A stretch of DNA of 64,000 bases, taken from contig NZ_SGWQ01000011.1 of the NCBI RefSeq assembly GCF_004216555.1, positions 1-64,000 on the forward strand, read 5' to 3'. The notes under the pieces are model-generated. The model made no database searches, was not told the origin of the DNA, and saw nothing but the letters and a program-made list of their open reading frames with translations. Origin of the DNA: Herbihabitans rhizosphaerae. Its GTDB lineage: Bacteria > Actinomycetota > Actinomycetes > Mycobacteriales > Pseudonocardiaceae. Positions 1 to 8,579 of this stretch are shown here, in pieces. Every line of letters starts with the position of its first letter. Position 1 is the stretch's first letter. The translations under genes were made by a program, and so were the position numbers.

Positions 1-651
1 GACGGCATGGGGGAGCTGCTGATCCTCGGGTCCGCTGACCGCACGATGGCCGCGTTCCAGCTGATTGACCGGTGTGCGCGGCAGATCAAACGCGCTGGCG
101 ATGACCGCACGTTGGCGCAGATTCGGGCGGATGTGGCGTTGGATTTGTTGCTGGGTAAGGACAACTGTCGCCGCAAGGTGGTCGTCTACCTAACGGTGCC
201 GGCCACCGTGCTCGCCGGACTGTCTGACCAGCCCGGTGAACTCAACGGGTACGGGCCGCTCACCGCCCAGGCTTGTCGCGAGTTGGCGGATCAGCACTCG
301 ACGTGGCAGCGGGTGCTCACCGACCCGATCGACCACACTGTGCTCAACGTCGGCCGCAAACGGTATCCGTCAGCGGCGTTGGCCGAACACGTCCGGGTGC
401 GGGACAAAACCTGCCGCTTCCACGGCTGCCACAGGCCGGCGGCCACCTGCGAAATCGACCACACCCTTGCCTACGACGACGGCGGACAAACCTGTGACGA
501 CAACCTCGGGATGTTCTGCCTGCAGCATCACCATGCCAAACACGACAACGGGTGGACCGTCGAACAACCCACACCGGGACACTTCATCTGGACCAGCCCA
601 CTCGGGCGCACCTACGACATGCCAGCCGACGACGAACCGCCGCCGTTCTAG
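1..651 (+). CDS. DUF222/HNH endonuclease (13E12 family), 3' part
   Basis: The reading frame is already open at base 1, so this is the C-terminal part of a gene that begins before the window. The first ~115 residues resemble the end of the DUF222 helical region. The last ~80 hold an HNH nuclease fold: a CRFHGC zinc knuckle, then EIDHTLAYDDGG, an asparagine (DDNLGMFC) and the QHHHAKH motif. The family is known from the repeated REP13E12 elements of mycobacteria; its biochemical role is poorly defined. It is clearly diverged from the two near-identical DUF222 genes later in the window, so it is a separate lineage. The stop overlaps the end of the convergent PucR gene by four bases. The protein family is secure; the function is inferred only from the HNH motif. 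Confidence 0.88.
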   Translation, partial: DGMGELLILGSADRTMAAFQLIDRCARQIKRAGDDRTLAQIRADVALDLLLGKDNCRRKVVVYLTVPATVLAGLSDQPGELNGYGPLTAQACRELADQHSTWQRVLTDPIDHTVLNVGRKRYPSAALAEHVRVRDKTCRFHGCHRPAATCEIDHTLAYDDGGQTCDDNLGMFCLQHHHAKHDNGWTVEQPTPGHFIWTSPLGRTYDMPADDEPPPF

Positions 652-2027
652 CTTGACTTCCTGCGGAGTGCGCCGGCTTTGCTCTGGGCGGCGACTCGTG
701 CTGCGGCCACCTTCTGGGCGCGCAGGGCCACCTCGATGTCGAAGCGCACGTCCGGGTCGTCTAACGCGCCGCCGAACAGCTGCTCCAGTTTGCGGAGGCG
801 GTATCTGACGGTTTGGGGGTGTACGTCGAGGATTCGGGCGATCTCGGGGGCGCTTCTGCGGGTCTCCAGCCAAGCCAGCAGCGTTGTGCTGAGGCGCTCG
901 CGCTGACCCTCCGTGAGGTCGCGCATGGGGGCCAGGGCCGACTTTGATACCTCGGAGGCGAGGAATGGATCGTTCATCAGCCACAGCACTGACAGGTGCT
1001 CATCGAACAGGGTCACTGGTCTGTCCGGCAGAACGCCTTGTGCCACGAGGGAAACGGTGCGCAGGGCCCATCGGAGTGACTCTCGAGCTTCCGCTACGGG
1101 TACGGCTGGGCCGACCGCGGCGCGCCAGCCGGGGAGGCAGTCGTCGAGGGTCTCCAGCAGTTCTCGATCAGTGTCGGCGAGCAGCAGGCACGGCGCGTCG
1201 CCTTCCAGGTCCACCAGAATCCGGCGGTCGAGGGCGGGCGCTGGGGCTTCGGCAACGTCCGCATCTGTGTTGCGGAGGGCTACGAGGGTGACTCGCTCGG
1301 GGACGGCCCACTGAGCCGCCTTGGCCAGGCGGGTGATCTCGGCCGGCCTTCGTCCGGAGAGGATCACCTCGAGCAGCTGGCGGCGCCTCCGCTCCAGCAC
1401 TCCAGCTTCGCGTGCTTGGGCGGTCGCATGGCCCTCGACCGACAGCGCCGACAGCTCGTCGATGTACACGAACAGCGCCTCGGCGAGGAGGCACAGGGTC
1501 TGGGTGGGAATCCCGGCTCGCTGGCCCGTTTGGGCCATTCTGCGCCACGCCACTCGGGCGCCGACCCGATACGCCATTTGCAACAAGTCCAGGATCGGAA
1601 CTCCGTTGAGCTCGCGAACACCGAAGTCCCGGAACACCTGCGCGCGATCGCCCTGCTGGGCATATGGATCTTTCAGCCGATCGAGAAATTGTGCGATCGC
1701 CTGCTGGATTCCGTCGATCACCGACCGGCCCACAATGCCGCTGGCGTCCTGGGCGAGCGCCGGAATTGTCCGTTGTATCTCCCGGAGTATTTCGTCGGTC
1801 AAACTTGGGATCCCAGGGCGGAAAACCTCGGCGAGGTTGCCCGGCAGGGCGGACCACAGCGTCACTGACCTGGGGTCACGCGGCACGGACGGCGGCGACA
1901 GCATTGAGTCGAACGCGATCATGACCTGGTCGCTCGACCCGTGGGTCGGTTCCGTGTCCGTCTCCGGCACTGGCCGGCCTCCCGTGATGTTGTCGCGTGA
2001 CTGCTGATGCGGCGGGAGTGGCCCCAT
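648..2027 (-). CDS. PucR/CdaR-type transcriptional regulator
   Basis: This cytoplasmic DNA-binding regulator has the PucR/CdaR layout: an N-terminal helical sensor region (from about RSVTLWSALPG), a middle CdaR GGDEF-like segment, and a C-terminal PucR helix-turn-helix with the signature HPQTVRYRLRKLEQLFG. Members usually respond to small metabolites and activate neighbouring catabolic or secondary-metabolism genes; no ligand can be read here. It is a paralogue of the next gene downstream in coordinate order, same strand, with the same domain order. The frame stays open further upstream to a GTG at 2498. I chose the ATG at 2027, preceded by a weak GGAA; ATGs at 1922 and 1904 would also leave the conserved region intact. 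Start uncertain, family firm. Confidence 0.88.
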   Translation of the reverse strand: MGPLPPHQQSRDNITGGRPVPETDTEPTHGSSDQVMIAFDSMLSPPSVPRDPRSVTLWSALPGNLAEVFRPGIPSLTDEILREIQRTIPALAQDASGIVGRSVIDGIQQAIAQFLDRLKDPYAQQGDRAQVFRDFGVRELNGVPILDLLQMAYRVGARVAWRRMAQTGQRAGIPTQTLCLLAEALFVYIDELSALSVEGHATAQAREAGVLERRRRQLLEVILSGRRPAEITRLAKAAQWAVPERVTLVALRNTDADVAEAPAPALDRRILVDLEGDAPCLLLADTDRELLETLDDCLPGWRAAVGPAVPVAEARESLRWALRTVSLVAQGVLPDRPVTLFDEHLSVLWLMNDPFLASEVSKSALAPMRDLTEGQRERLSTTLLAWLETRRSAPEIARILDVHPQTVRYRLRKLEQLFGGALDDPDVRFDIEVALRAQKVAAARVAAQSKAGALRRKSS

Positions 2028-2643
2028 TAATTCCGCGCGACGCCATCCCCAGCCGATTCGCAACGTACCGGCGCACGCCGTACCGCGAAACCGAGCGAGT
2101 CGCGAATGGTCACCGAGCGAATACTGCTTGGCGAAAATCTGTTCGTCCGCGATAAACTCGTCAGCTATCCGAGTGGTTCTCGCGACTTCGACGTCGTCCG
2201 GTGTACCCGCTTCTGGTACGGCCAGCCTGACCACGACCACGACGAGCAGGCCGACCTCGATCATCGTTGGGGTCGGTGTCCCGGCTGAACGTGGCGGTCG
2301 CTCGGCGTCCTGTGCGGTCGGTGCTGGCCCCGCCGGGTCGTCGGACGACGTGGTCACCATGAAGGCGATCAGCGCGCCAGCGGCACGAACGGCAGCGCGG
2401 CGGGACGCGCCCAGCGCCGGTGCTGCCGGACCTTCGATCGCCACCACGGTGGTCCAGACCAGACGACCGCGGCGGCTCCGATACGCAGTGCGCGACACTT
2501 CCCGCAGCCGCGCATAACCCCTTGCCGTGCGGGTTGTCCAGCACGGTCATCACGGTCGTGTCGGCGAGCGGACGCGGCCGGTCTCCTGTCCAGCGATCAC
2601 TCGTTCAGCACCCGTGATTGTCGGCGCGGAACTACTGTGCTGG
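2028..2643. other. 616-base gap between the PucR paralogues
   Basis: No gene can be supported here. The minus-strand frame of the first PucR gene stays open to 2498. It would add ~157 residues with two hydrophobic stretches (around ALIAFMV and VGLLVVVVV), but these do not look like part of a PucR protein. It may be the remnant of a membrane protein, or a chance open frame in GC-rich DNA. The upstream promoter of the 648-2027 gene must lie in this gap. Confidence 0.4.
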
Positions 2644-3951
2644 TCAGCCCGCCTTGCGGCCACCGGTGGGCAGGTGCGGATTGCCGGCCGGCTGCTCCTC
2701 GGAGAGCAGGCTGCGCGCGCGCAACGCGATCTCCAGGTCCAGCCTGGCGTCCGGATTCTCCAGCGCCGGCCCGAAAAGCTGCTCCACCTGCCGCATGCGG
2801 TAGCGCACGGTCTGGGGGTGGATGTCCAATCGCGCGGCGATCTCCGGCGCACTGCCCCGGGTATCCAGCCAGGCGAGCATCGTGTCGGCCACCCTGGCGC
2901 GCTGCTTGGCCGTCAGGTTGGCCAGCGGCGCCAGCCTGCGCTTGATCAACTCGGCGACCAGGAACTCGTCGGCCAGCAACCACAGCGTGGACAGATGATC
3001 GGCGCACCAGGTGATCGGCGCGTTCGGGATGATCCCGCGGGTCACCAGGCAGATCGCCCGCCGCGCCCAGCGCAGTGAGGTCGCCGCGTCGGCCAGCTTC
3101 ACCGTCGGGCCGATACACGCGCGCCGGCCGTCCAGCGCGGTCTGCAGGCCCTTGGCGTGCTTGTCCGGCTCGGACACGATCAGGAACGGCGTCTCGCCGT
3201 CCAGGTCCATCAACACGTCGTCCGGCACGTCCGGGCGGGTGAACTCGTGGTGGTCGTCGCGCGACTCGAGCGCGACGACGGCGAGCGACTCCGGCAGCCG
3301 CCAGCCGGCCATCTTCGCCAGCCTCGCGATCGCCTGCCGGGACCCGGACGGCTCGGACAGGATCAGTTGCGCGAGCTTGCGCCTGCGCCGTGCGGACAGG
3401 TCCGCCGACTCCGCCTGCGCCTCGGTGTAGCCCCTGATCGACAGCGCGGAGATCTCGTCCACGTAGGCGAAGATCGCCTCCGCCGCGACCGTGAACACCG
3501 CGGTGGGCAACCGCTGCTGCTGGCCCCACGCGGCGACGTGCCGCCACGCCACCCGGCCGCCCACCCGGTAGGCGGTCTGCAGCGCGTCCAGGCTGCGGCC
3601 CTCGTTGAACTCCGTGCGGCCGAGCTGGCGGAACACCTCGGCCCACTTCTCGTCCAGGGCGCTGCCGGTGCCGATCGTGTCCAGGATTCGCAGCACCGAC
3701 TGCTCGACGCCGGCGGTGAGGATCGCGCCGAAGTGACCGGTCAGTGGGCGCGCGTAGGCGGGGATGGCGAGCTGGATCTCGCGGATCATGTCGGTGGTGA
3801 GTTGGCCGACCATCGGACGGAACCTGATGACCAGGTCCTTCGGCAGGGATGCCCACAGCGTGCTGGCCCGGTTTCTGGCCGGACGTGGCGTGCCGCCACG
3901 GTACTGGCCGGCACGCCCGGCTGGGCGGCGTACACCCATTTCAGTCGCCAT
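2644..3951 (-). CDS. PucR/CdaR-type transcriptional regulator, second copy
   Basis: This 435-residue paralogue of the adjacent PucR gene has the same order: helical sensor region beginning near STLWASLPKDLVIRF, CdaR-like middle, and C-terminal helix-turn-helix HPQTVRYRMRQVEQLFG. The ATG at 3951 is supported by a GAGAGG ribosome binding site about eight bases upstream. An in-frame ATG 13 codons earlier lacks one. The two genes lie head-to-tail on the minus strand with 616 bases between them, so they may be separately transcribed. No catabolic operon adjoins them, and the regulated genes are not evident. Family assignment is firm; the ligand and target are unknown. Confidence 0.92.
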   Translation of the reverse strand: MATEMGVRRPAGRAGQYRGGTPRPARNRASTLWASLPKDLVIRFRPMVGQLTTDMIREIQLAIPAYARPLTGHFGAILTAGVEQSVLRILDTIGTGSALDEKWAEVFRQLGRTEFNEGRSLDALQTAYRVGGRVAWRHVAAWGQQQRLPTAVFTVAAEAIFAYVDEISALSIRGYTEAQAESADLSARRRRKLAQLILSEPSGSRQAIARLAKMAGWRLPESLAVVALESRDDHHEFTRPDVPDDVLMDLDGETPFLIVSEPDKHAKGLQTALDGRRACIGPTVKLADAATSLRWARRAICLVTRGIIPNAPITWCADHLSTLWLLADEFLVAELIKRRLAPLANLTAKQRARVADTMLAWLDTRGSAPEIAARLDIHPQTVRYRMRQVEQLFGPALENPDARLDLEIALRARSLLSEEQPAGNPHLPTGGRKAG

Positions 3952-4165
3952 GATCGTCCTCTCGCGAATCGCAATTCCGGCATTCATCAAACCGGCGGAC
4001 GGGCATATCTTGTCACTCAGACCATAAGTTCACCGGGTTAGCGGTGTCAATGTGAACACTGGGTGTCTTCTTAGTCCATCGAATGACGAACGTCGGCGTT
4101 CACTGCTTTTCTGTCAGCGATGTGCAATACCGGCGGTATTGTTTGTGGATCGGTGCTATCTGAGG

Positions 4166-4186
4166 GCCGGCGGCGCTGCCGCCGGC
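4166..4186. other. 9-bp GC-rich inverted repeat in the 3952-4452 divergent region
   Basis: The arms GCCGGCGGC and GCCGCCGGC are perfect and separated by GCT, so a transcript would form a strong triloop hairpin. It lies in the ~500-base non-coding region between the divergent PucR gene and the lipoprotein gene. It could attenuate transcription toward the lipoprotein gene. No U-tract follows, as is usual in GC-rich actinobacteria. Confidence 0.5.
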
Positions 4187-4267
4187 GGCCGCTCCCTGGT
4201 GGCCTCGCAGGCGGCCAGTCTTGCCCTACTTGGCTTCCCGCACCACGTCATACACAAGAAGTCTGGC

Positions 4268-4295
4268 GTTCCTTGTCACGATGATGACAAGGAAC
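4268..4295. promoter_or_regulatory. 11-bp perfect inverted repeat, candidate operator
   Basis: The arms GTTCCTTGTCA and TGACAAGGAAC are perfect complements around the 6-base spacer CGATGA. The site is about 157 bases upstream of the lipoprotein ATG and ~320 bases from the PucR start. Symmetry, arm length and spacing fit a dimeric repressor or activator site. The cognate regulator is not apparent; the divergent PucR is one candidate. Confidence 0.6.
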
Positions 4296-4452
4296 CACGC
4301 ATGTGGGCGCTCTCACGGCGCAGCCTTGTGGCACCCGGTAGCGCGTTAGTAACGTTCATATTCACGGCCAGGGGGAATGCTCAGCCTTGGTCGGGCCCTG
4401 CGCGTCTTCGATCAGTTTGTCAATCGTCAACGATGTCGTAAAGGAACGGAAC

Positions 4453-5001
4453 ATGATGAGTCGTCTGTTCGCCGTTGTCACCGCCGCGGCAGCGGTACTT
4501 GTCGCCGCGACCGGGTGCGGATCGAGTTCGGCGACGGAGACGAACGAGAAGGCCGTCGCGTGGTCGGAGCAGGTGTGCAAGACCATCGAGGCCGGTGGGC
4601 TGAAGCTCTCCCAGCTGCCGAAGGTCGACCCGGCGAATCCGAGCAGCCAGAAGGACGGCGCGCTCGGCTACCTCGGCACACTCGTCGAGTCGCTGGACGG
4701 GGTGGCCAACGGCATCCGTGCCGCCGGCGTGCCGCCGGTGACCGATGGACAGTCCACAATGGACAAAGCACTCGGCACGGTGGACAAGGCCAAGGCCTCG
4801 ATCGAGGGCGCGCGCGCGTCGATCGGGAAGGCGCCGGCCAACGACCCCCTCGCGCTGCAGAAGGCGATGGCCGAGGCCGGCGGCGCCCTGCAGGTCGCCA
4901 GTGCGGAAGGGCCGGCCAAGGACCTCAAGGCGAACCCCGAGCTGAGCAAGGCGTTCGCCGAGTCGGCCACCTGTCGCAAGGTTGGAGGGGCCAATGGCTA
5001 G
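4453..5001 (+). CDS. secreted lipoprotein of unknown function
   Basis: The ATG at 4453 (with another directly after it) follows AAGGAACGGA, a good ribosome binding site. The product starts with a lipoprotein signal: MMSRLF, a hydrophobic core, and the lipobox VAATGC. The acylated Cys is near residue 21, so the protein should sit on the outer face of the membrane. The mature part (~160 residues) is Ala/Lys-rich and predicted helical, with a Cys early (QVCKTIE) and one near the end (ATCRKV) that could form a disulfide. No enzymatic motif is seen. The stop overlaps the start of the next gene by eight bases, so the two are translationally coupled and probably work together at the cell surface. 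I do not recognise a characterised family. Confidence 0.82.
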   Translation: MMSRLFAVVTAAAAVLVAATGCGSSSATETNEKAVAWSEQVCKTIEAGGLKLSQLPKVDPANPSSQKDGALGYLGTLVESLDGVANGIRAAGVPPVTDGQSTMDKALGTVDKAKASIEGARASIGKAPANDPLALQKAMAEAGGALQVASAEGPAKDLKANPELSKAFAESATCRKVGGANG

Positions 5002-5575
5002 CCGAATCGTGATCCCCAAGTCCGACGCCAAGCGTTCGCACCGCGCGTCGGTCGGAGTGCCGGCCAGTGACCTGCTCGCCCGCGAGGGCAGGGAGCCGGT
5101 GCAGCACAAGCCGCCAGCGCACGCCGCCGCCTACCGCGGCGCGCTGGCGGCGACCACCGGCGTGATGATCATCGCCGGCGCGCTGTCGGTGGTCTGGTCC
5201 GACGGGCAGGACGACGGGCCGAGCTCGCTGCCGAACGGTGCGCTGCCACCCGCCGCGGCCGCTCCCGCGCTGCCGAAGGCGGAGCAGCCGTCCGACGGCC
5301 CGCTGGCGAATCCGGTGCAGAACGTGGCCATGACCTCGCCGGCGCCACCGCCACCACCTCCGGCGGCGCCCGCCCCGGCGGCACCGGCACCCGCCGCGGC
5401 GGGCCCGGCACCGGCTCCGGTGGCGCGACAGGCGGCGGCTCCCGCGCCGAAGCCGGTCGCCAAGCCGGCTCCACGCCCGGCACCCGCGCAGACCTACGAC
5501 TACAAGTCGTATCGGCAGTACGTGCCGGTCCCGGCGCTGTCCTACATCGACCGGTACAGCATGGGCTGGGGCTGA
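4994..5575 (+). CDS. Pro/Ala-rich single-pass membrane protein
   Basis: The ATG at 4994 follows GGAGGGG and overlaps the end of the lipoprotein gene by eight bases. The ~50 N-terminal residues are basic and cytoplasmic (SRIVIPKSDAKRSHR). One membrane segment follows (about residues 50-70, GVMIIAGALSVVW). The rest is a long, low-complexity, extracytoplasmic Pro/Ala stretch ending in a Tyr-rich tail (YDYKSYRQYVPVPALSY). Such stretches commonly span the cell wall. Coupling with the lipoprotein suggests a shared envelope role. No domain of known function is visible. It ends 105 bases before a convergent hydrolase, with a strong hairpin repeat between them. Confidence 0.8.
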   Translation: MASRIVIPKSDAKRSHRASVGVPASDLLAREGREPVQHKPPAHAAAYRGALAATTGVMIIAGALSVVWSDGQDDGPSSLPNGALPPAAAAPALPKAEQPSDGPLANPVQNVAMTSPAPPPPPPAAPAPAAPAPAAAGPAPAPVARQAAAPAPKPVAKPAPRPAPAQTYDYKSYRQYVPVPALSYIDRYSMGWG

Positions 5576-5590
5576 CCCGCCAAGACTTCG

Positions 5591-5673
5591 CGAGTCCCGC
5601 GCTGTGACACCCCGAGTCCCGCGCTCTGCACGATGCAGGGCGCGGGACTCGCCGGTGCAGGGCGCGGGACTCG
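5591..5673. terminator. dispersed hairpin repeat (site A), probable bidirectional terminator
   Basis: Four copies of the core CGAGTCCCGCGC lie here, two direct and two inverted. The central pair, 5614-5630 and 5634-5650, forms a 17-bp stem with one U.G wobble and a CGA loop. The element fills the space between the ends of two convergent genes. The central 37 bases recur unchanged at 21679-21715, also at a gene end. Confidence 0.75.
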
Positions 5674-5680
5674 CGCGTTG

Positions 5681-6589
5681 TTACTCGGCCAGCCGTTCGC
5701 GGAGGAGTTCGGCCAGCTCCAGGGTGTCCAGCGTCGCCGGCTCGGTGGACTCCAGGAAGTCGATCAGCAGTTGGCTGAACCGGTGCGGGTCGGAGCTGTG
5801 TATGAAGTGGCCGGCGCCGCGCACGATCTCCAGTCGTGAACCGGGCATCAGGCGCGCGGCCTCGTGCGCGTGGCTCACCGGGATGATCTTGTCCCGGTCG
5901 CCCCAGATGATCATCGACGGTATCACCTCGGACAGGTACAACCGGTCGATCGCGCTGGCCCGCTGGCCGTGGATGTCGGTACTCGTGCGCGCGGTGTGCA
6001 CGTACGCCGTGCGCTTCGCGGGGTCGGCGAGCGAGGCCAGGTGCTGGGCCAACTCGCGAGTCTCGGCCGACCACGGGCGGCGCATCTTGCCGATCGCCGC
6101 GCTCGCGGCGCGCACCGTCGTCCGGTTCACCACCGCCGCCAGGAACAGCTTCGCGCCGGGCAGATCGGTCGCCCGGATCAGCGGGGTCACCTCCTTGCCG
6201 AGCCCGCCGCTGCCCGCCAGCACGATCCGCCCGCACAGTTCCGGGAACTGGTAGGCGAACTGCAGCGCGATCCCGCCGCCGAGCGAGTGCCCGACGATGG
6301 TGGCGCGCTTGTGGCCGAGCAGGAGCAGCAGATCGCGCAACCCGGCGGCGAACGCGCCCATCGAGTAGTCGCCGCGCGGAGTCGCCGACTCGCCGTGGCC
6401 GAGCAGGTCCGGTGCGATCACCTCGCCGCCGTAGCCCCGGTCGGCCAGCTCCTCCATGACGGGCAGCCACGTGCGCCCGCTGCCCGCGATCCCGTGCAGC
6501 AGCACGAGTGGGTCCGTGCCACCCCCGGCGAGACGGCGGTAGCTGACCCGGTGGCCGTGGATCTCGATCTCACGGCTGGTGATCGTCAT
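5681..6589 (-). CDS. alpha/beta hydrolase
   Basis: A 302-residue cytoplasmic alpha/beta-hydrolase-fold enzyme. The oxyanion HG is in LLHGIAGSGRTW. The nucleophile elbow GHSLGGG places the catalytic Ser at residue 102. A late Asp lies in the GDRDK turn, and the His is in the GAGHFIHSS segment. The fold resembles epoxide hydrolases, haloperoxidases and C-C hydrolases; the substrate cannot be assigned. The ATG at 6589 follows AAAGG. The gene is 16 bases downstream of the ABC permease gene and should be the last gene of the exporter operon. This may point to modification or detoxification of an exported compound. Its 3' end meets hairpin repeat site A. Confidence 0.9.
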   Translation of the reverse strand: MTITSREIEIHGHRVSYRRLAGGGTDPLVLLHGIAGSGRTWLPVMEELADRGYGGEVIAPDLLGHGESATPRGDYSMGAFAAGLRDLLLLLGHKRATIVGHSLGGGIALQFAYQFPELCGRIVLAGSGGLGKEVTPLIRATDLPGAKLFLAAVVNRTTVRAASAAIGKMRRPWSAETRELAQHLASLADPAKRTAYVHTARTSTDIHGQRASAIDRLYLSEVIPSMIIWGDRDKIIPVSHAHEAARLMPGSRLEIVRGAGHFIHSSDPHRFSQLLIDFLESTEPATLDTLELAELLRERLAE

Positions 6590-6605
6590 CGGTGACCTTT
6601 CTCGA

Positions 6606-7499
6606 TCATCGGGTTCTGCGGAAGTTCCTGGCCGAGATCGCGCCGCCCAGCAGTGCCGCGCCGGCGATCAGGAGGACTGCCATGGCCAGCGCGCTGCCGA
6701 CCGGCTTGCCGAGCGCCAGCGCGCGGGTGGCGTCGATCGCGTAGGTCACCGGGTTGGCCTTCGACACCGCCTGCAGCCACCCCGGCATCGAGTTGACCGG
6801 CATGTACGCGCTGGAGGAGAACATCAGCGGGAACATCACCACGAACGACGCGGCGTGCATGATCTCCGGCTTGTGCTGCCAGGTCGCGAGCGCCACGAAG
6901 ATCCAGCTGAGGCCCCAGCCGAACACCACGCACAGCAGCATGGCGGCGATCGTGCCCATCGCGTTCGGCGGCTGGAAGTCGAGCAGGTACACCGCCGCCA
7001 GCACGGCGACGGCCAGTTGCACCGCGAGCCGCACCGCGTCGGACACGGTGCGCGCCATCAGCACCGCGAGCAGGTTCACCGGCATGGCGCGCAGCCTGCC
7101 GACGAACCCGGTGTACACCTCGGCGAGCAGCCCGACCCCGGAACTCATCGCGGTGGCCAGCGCGATGTTGACCATGGTCGCCGGCATCAGGAAGTTCAGG
7201 TAGCTCTGGTACTCGGCGACGCCGGGCAGCGTGCCGAGGGCGGAGAACACCTGGCTGAACAACAGCAGCAGCACGATCGGCTGCAGCAGTCCGAAGAACA
7301 CCAGGCGGTAGTCGGAGAACGCGGCGCGCAGCGAACGTCCGGCCAGCACCGCCACCTGCGTGCTGAGCCGCGTTCCTGTCCACTGTGGACCTTGGCGCTG
7401 CGGCGGCTGGTATCCGTTGTGCCGCAAGTAAAGCGTGACCGTCGCCTCGGGGTCGTAGGACCGAGGATCGTGCCTGGCCGGGAGCGCGTGCCTGCTCAT
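6606..7499 (-). CDS. ABC-2 type exporter permease (DrrB-like)
   Basis: A 297-residue integral membrane protein with a ~70-residue cytoplasmic N-terminus and about six membrane segments (LVFFGLLQPIVLLLLFSQVF is the first). It carries the ABC-2 permease pattern typical of DrrB-type drug exporters, including the conserved NPVTYAIDATRAL segment near the end. With the upstream ATPase it should form a homodimeric exporter of a hydrophobic compound. The ATG at 7499 overlaps the ATPase stop in an ATGA arrangement, which is strong evidence for this start and for translational coupling. A second ATG four codons upstream is less favourable. Confidence 0.92.
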   Translation of the reverse strand: MSRHALPARHDPRSYDPEATVTLYLRHNGYQPPQRQGPQWTGTRLSTQVAVLAGRSLRAAFSDYRLVFFGLLQPIVLLLLFSQVFSALGTLPGVAEYQSYLNFLMPATMVNIALATAMSSGVGLLAEVYTGFVGRLRAMPVNLLAVLMARTVSDAVRLAVQLAVAVLAAVYLLDFQPPNAMGTIAAMLLCVVFGWGLSWIFVALATWQHKPEIMHAASFVVMFPLMFSSSAYMPVNSMPGWLQAVSKANPVTYAIDATRALALGKPVGSALAMAVLLIAGAALLGGAISARNFRRTR

Positions 7500-8449
7500 G
7501 AGGCCGGCCATCCGTGCTCGTGCAGCGTCATGTACACGTCGTTGAGCGTCGGCTCGGCCGTGGTCAGGTCGGTGGCGAACACCCCGGCGGCGTCCAGCAT
7601 GCGCACCAGCGTGGTGACGCCCGCGGCGCCGGTGACCGGGACGGTGACCGTCCTGCGCGCCTCGTCGGCGGTCGGGTTCGCGGCGAGCCCGAGTACGGCG
7701 ATCGCGCGCCGCATGCTGGTGTCGTCGGCGAAGGTGACCGTGGCGGTGCGCGATCCGAACGACGACTTGAGCTGGGTCGGCGTGCCGCGCGCGACCACCC
7801 GTCCGGCGCCGAGCACCACCACGTCGCTGGCCAGGTGATCGGCCTCCTCCAGGTACTGCGTGGTGAGCAGCACGGTGGTGCCGTCGGCGGCCAGCCGTTC
7901 GATGAACCACCACAGCGCCGCGCGGCTCATCGGGTCCAGCCCGGTACTCGGCTCGTCCAGGAACAACACGTCCGGCCGGCCGAGCACACTGGCCGCGAGA
8001 TCCAGCCGCCGCCGCATGCCGCCGGAGTAGGTGGCCACCTTGCGGGTGGCCGCGTCGGTGAGGTCGAACAGCGCGATCAGCTCGTCGGCGCGCTCCTTGG
8101 CCTGCTTGCGGCTGGCGCCGAGCAGACGGGCGAGCAGGATCAGATTTCCGCGCCCGGAAAGGGAATCGTCCAGCCCGACGAACTGGCCGGCCATCCCGAT
8201 GTGCCGGCGGATGTGCCGGCCGAAGCGCGTCACGTCCCACCCGCAGACGGTCGCCTCGCCGGAGGTCGGAGCGGACCGGGTGGCCAGGATGTCGACCAGC
8301 GTGCTCTTGCCGGCGCCGTTGTGGCCGAGCACCGCGAGCACCGATCCGGCCTTGGCGTTCAGCGTGACGTCGATCAGCGCCTCGACCGAGCCGTAGGACT
8401 TGCCGAGCGAGCGGACGTCGATCCGCACGTCCCTGCCCGGCTGGTGCAT
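7496..8449 (-). CDS. ABC exporter ATPase (DrrA-like)
   Basis: A 317-residue nucleotide-binding subunit. Walker A is GHNGAGKST (Lys about residue 48), the signature is YSGGMRRRLDLA, and Walker B plus the catalytic Glu is VLFLDEPSTGLD. The H-loop region is near TTQYLEEAD. The ~90 residues after the ATPase core form the C-terminal extension seen in DrrA-type drug-resistance ATPases. The ATG at 8449 is preceded by GAGGAAG. It is the first gene of an operon with the permease and the alpha/beta hydrolase, so the system probably exports an antibiotic-like or lipophilic compound. Substrate unknown. Confidence 0.93.
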   Translation of the reverse strand: MHQPGRDVRIDVRSLGKSYGSVEALIDVTLNAKAGSVLAVLGHNGAGKSTLVDILATRSAPTSGEATVCGWDVTRFGRHIRRHIGMAGQFVGLDDSLSGRGNLILLARLLGASRKQAKERADELIALFDLTDAATRKVATYSGGMRRRLDLAASVLGRPDVLFLDEPSTGLDPMSRAALWWFIERLAADGTTVLLTTQYLEEADHLASDVVVLGAGRVVARGTPTQLKSSFGSRTATVTFADDTSMRRAIAVLGLAANPTADEARRTVTVPVTGAAGVTTLVRMLDAAGVFATDLTTAEPTLNDVYMTLHEHGWPAS

Positions 8450-8579
8450 CGCGTCTTCCTCACCGTCCCACGGACCACGGTCGGCTTGACGATACGGGCG
8501 AGGGCGGCGTGCGACAGCCGTCGTACTCACCAGAAGCCGGTATTCAGATCCCTTTACACAGGCGGGGCTCGCGGATTTG

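Noticed and set aside
2161-2553. Several overlapping Arg/Pro-rich open frames opposite and beside the PucR genes
   Set aside because: Composition is that of antisense or out-of-frame reading in GC-rich DNA; no ribosome binding site or domain is visible.
4052-4441. 129-residue open frame in the PucR/lipoprotein intergenic region
   Set aside because: No coding-like third-position bias, no ribosome binding site, and it runs across both inverted repeats; the DNA is better explained as regulatory.
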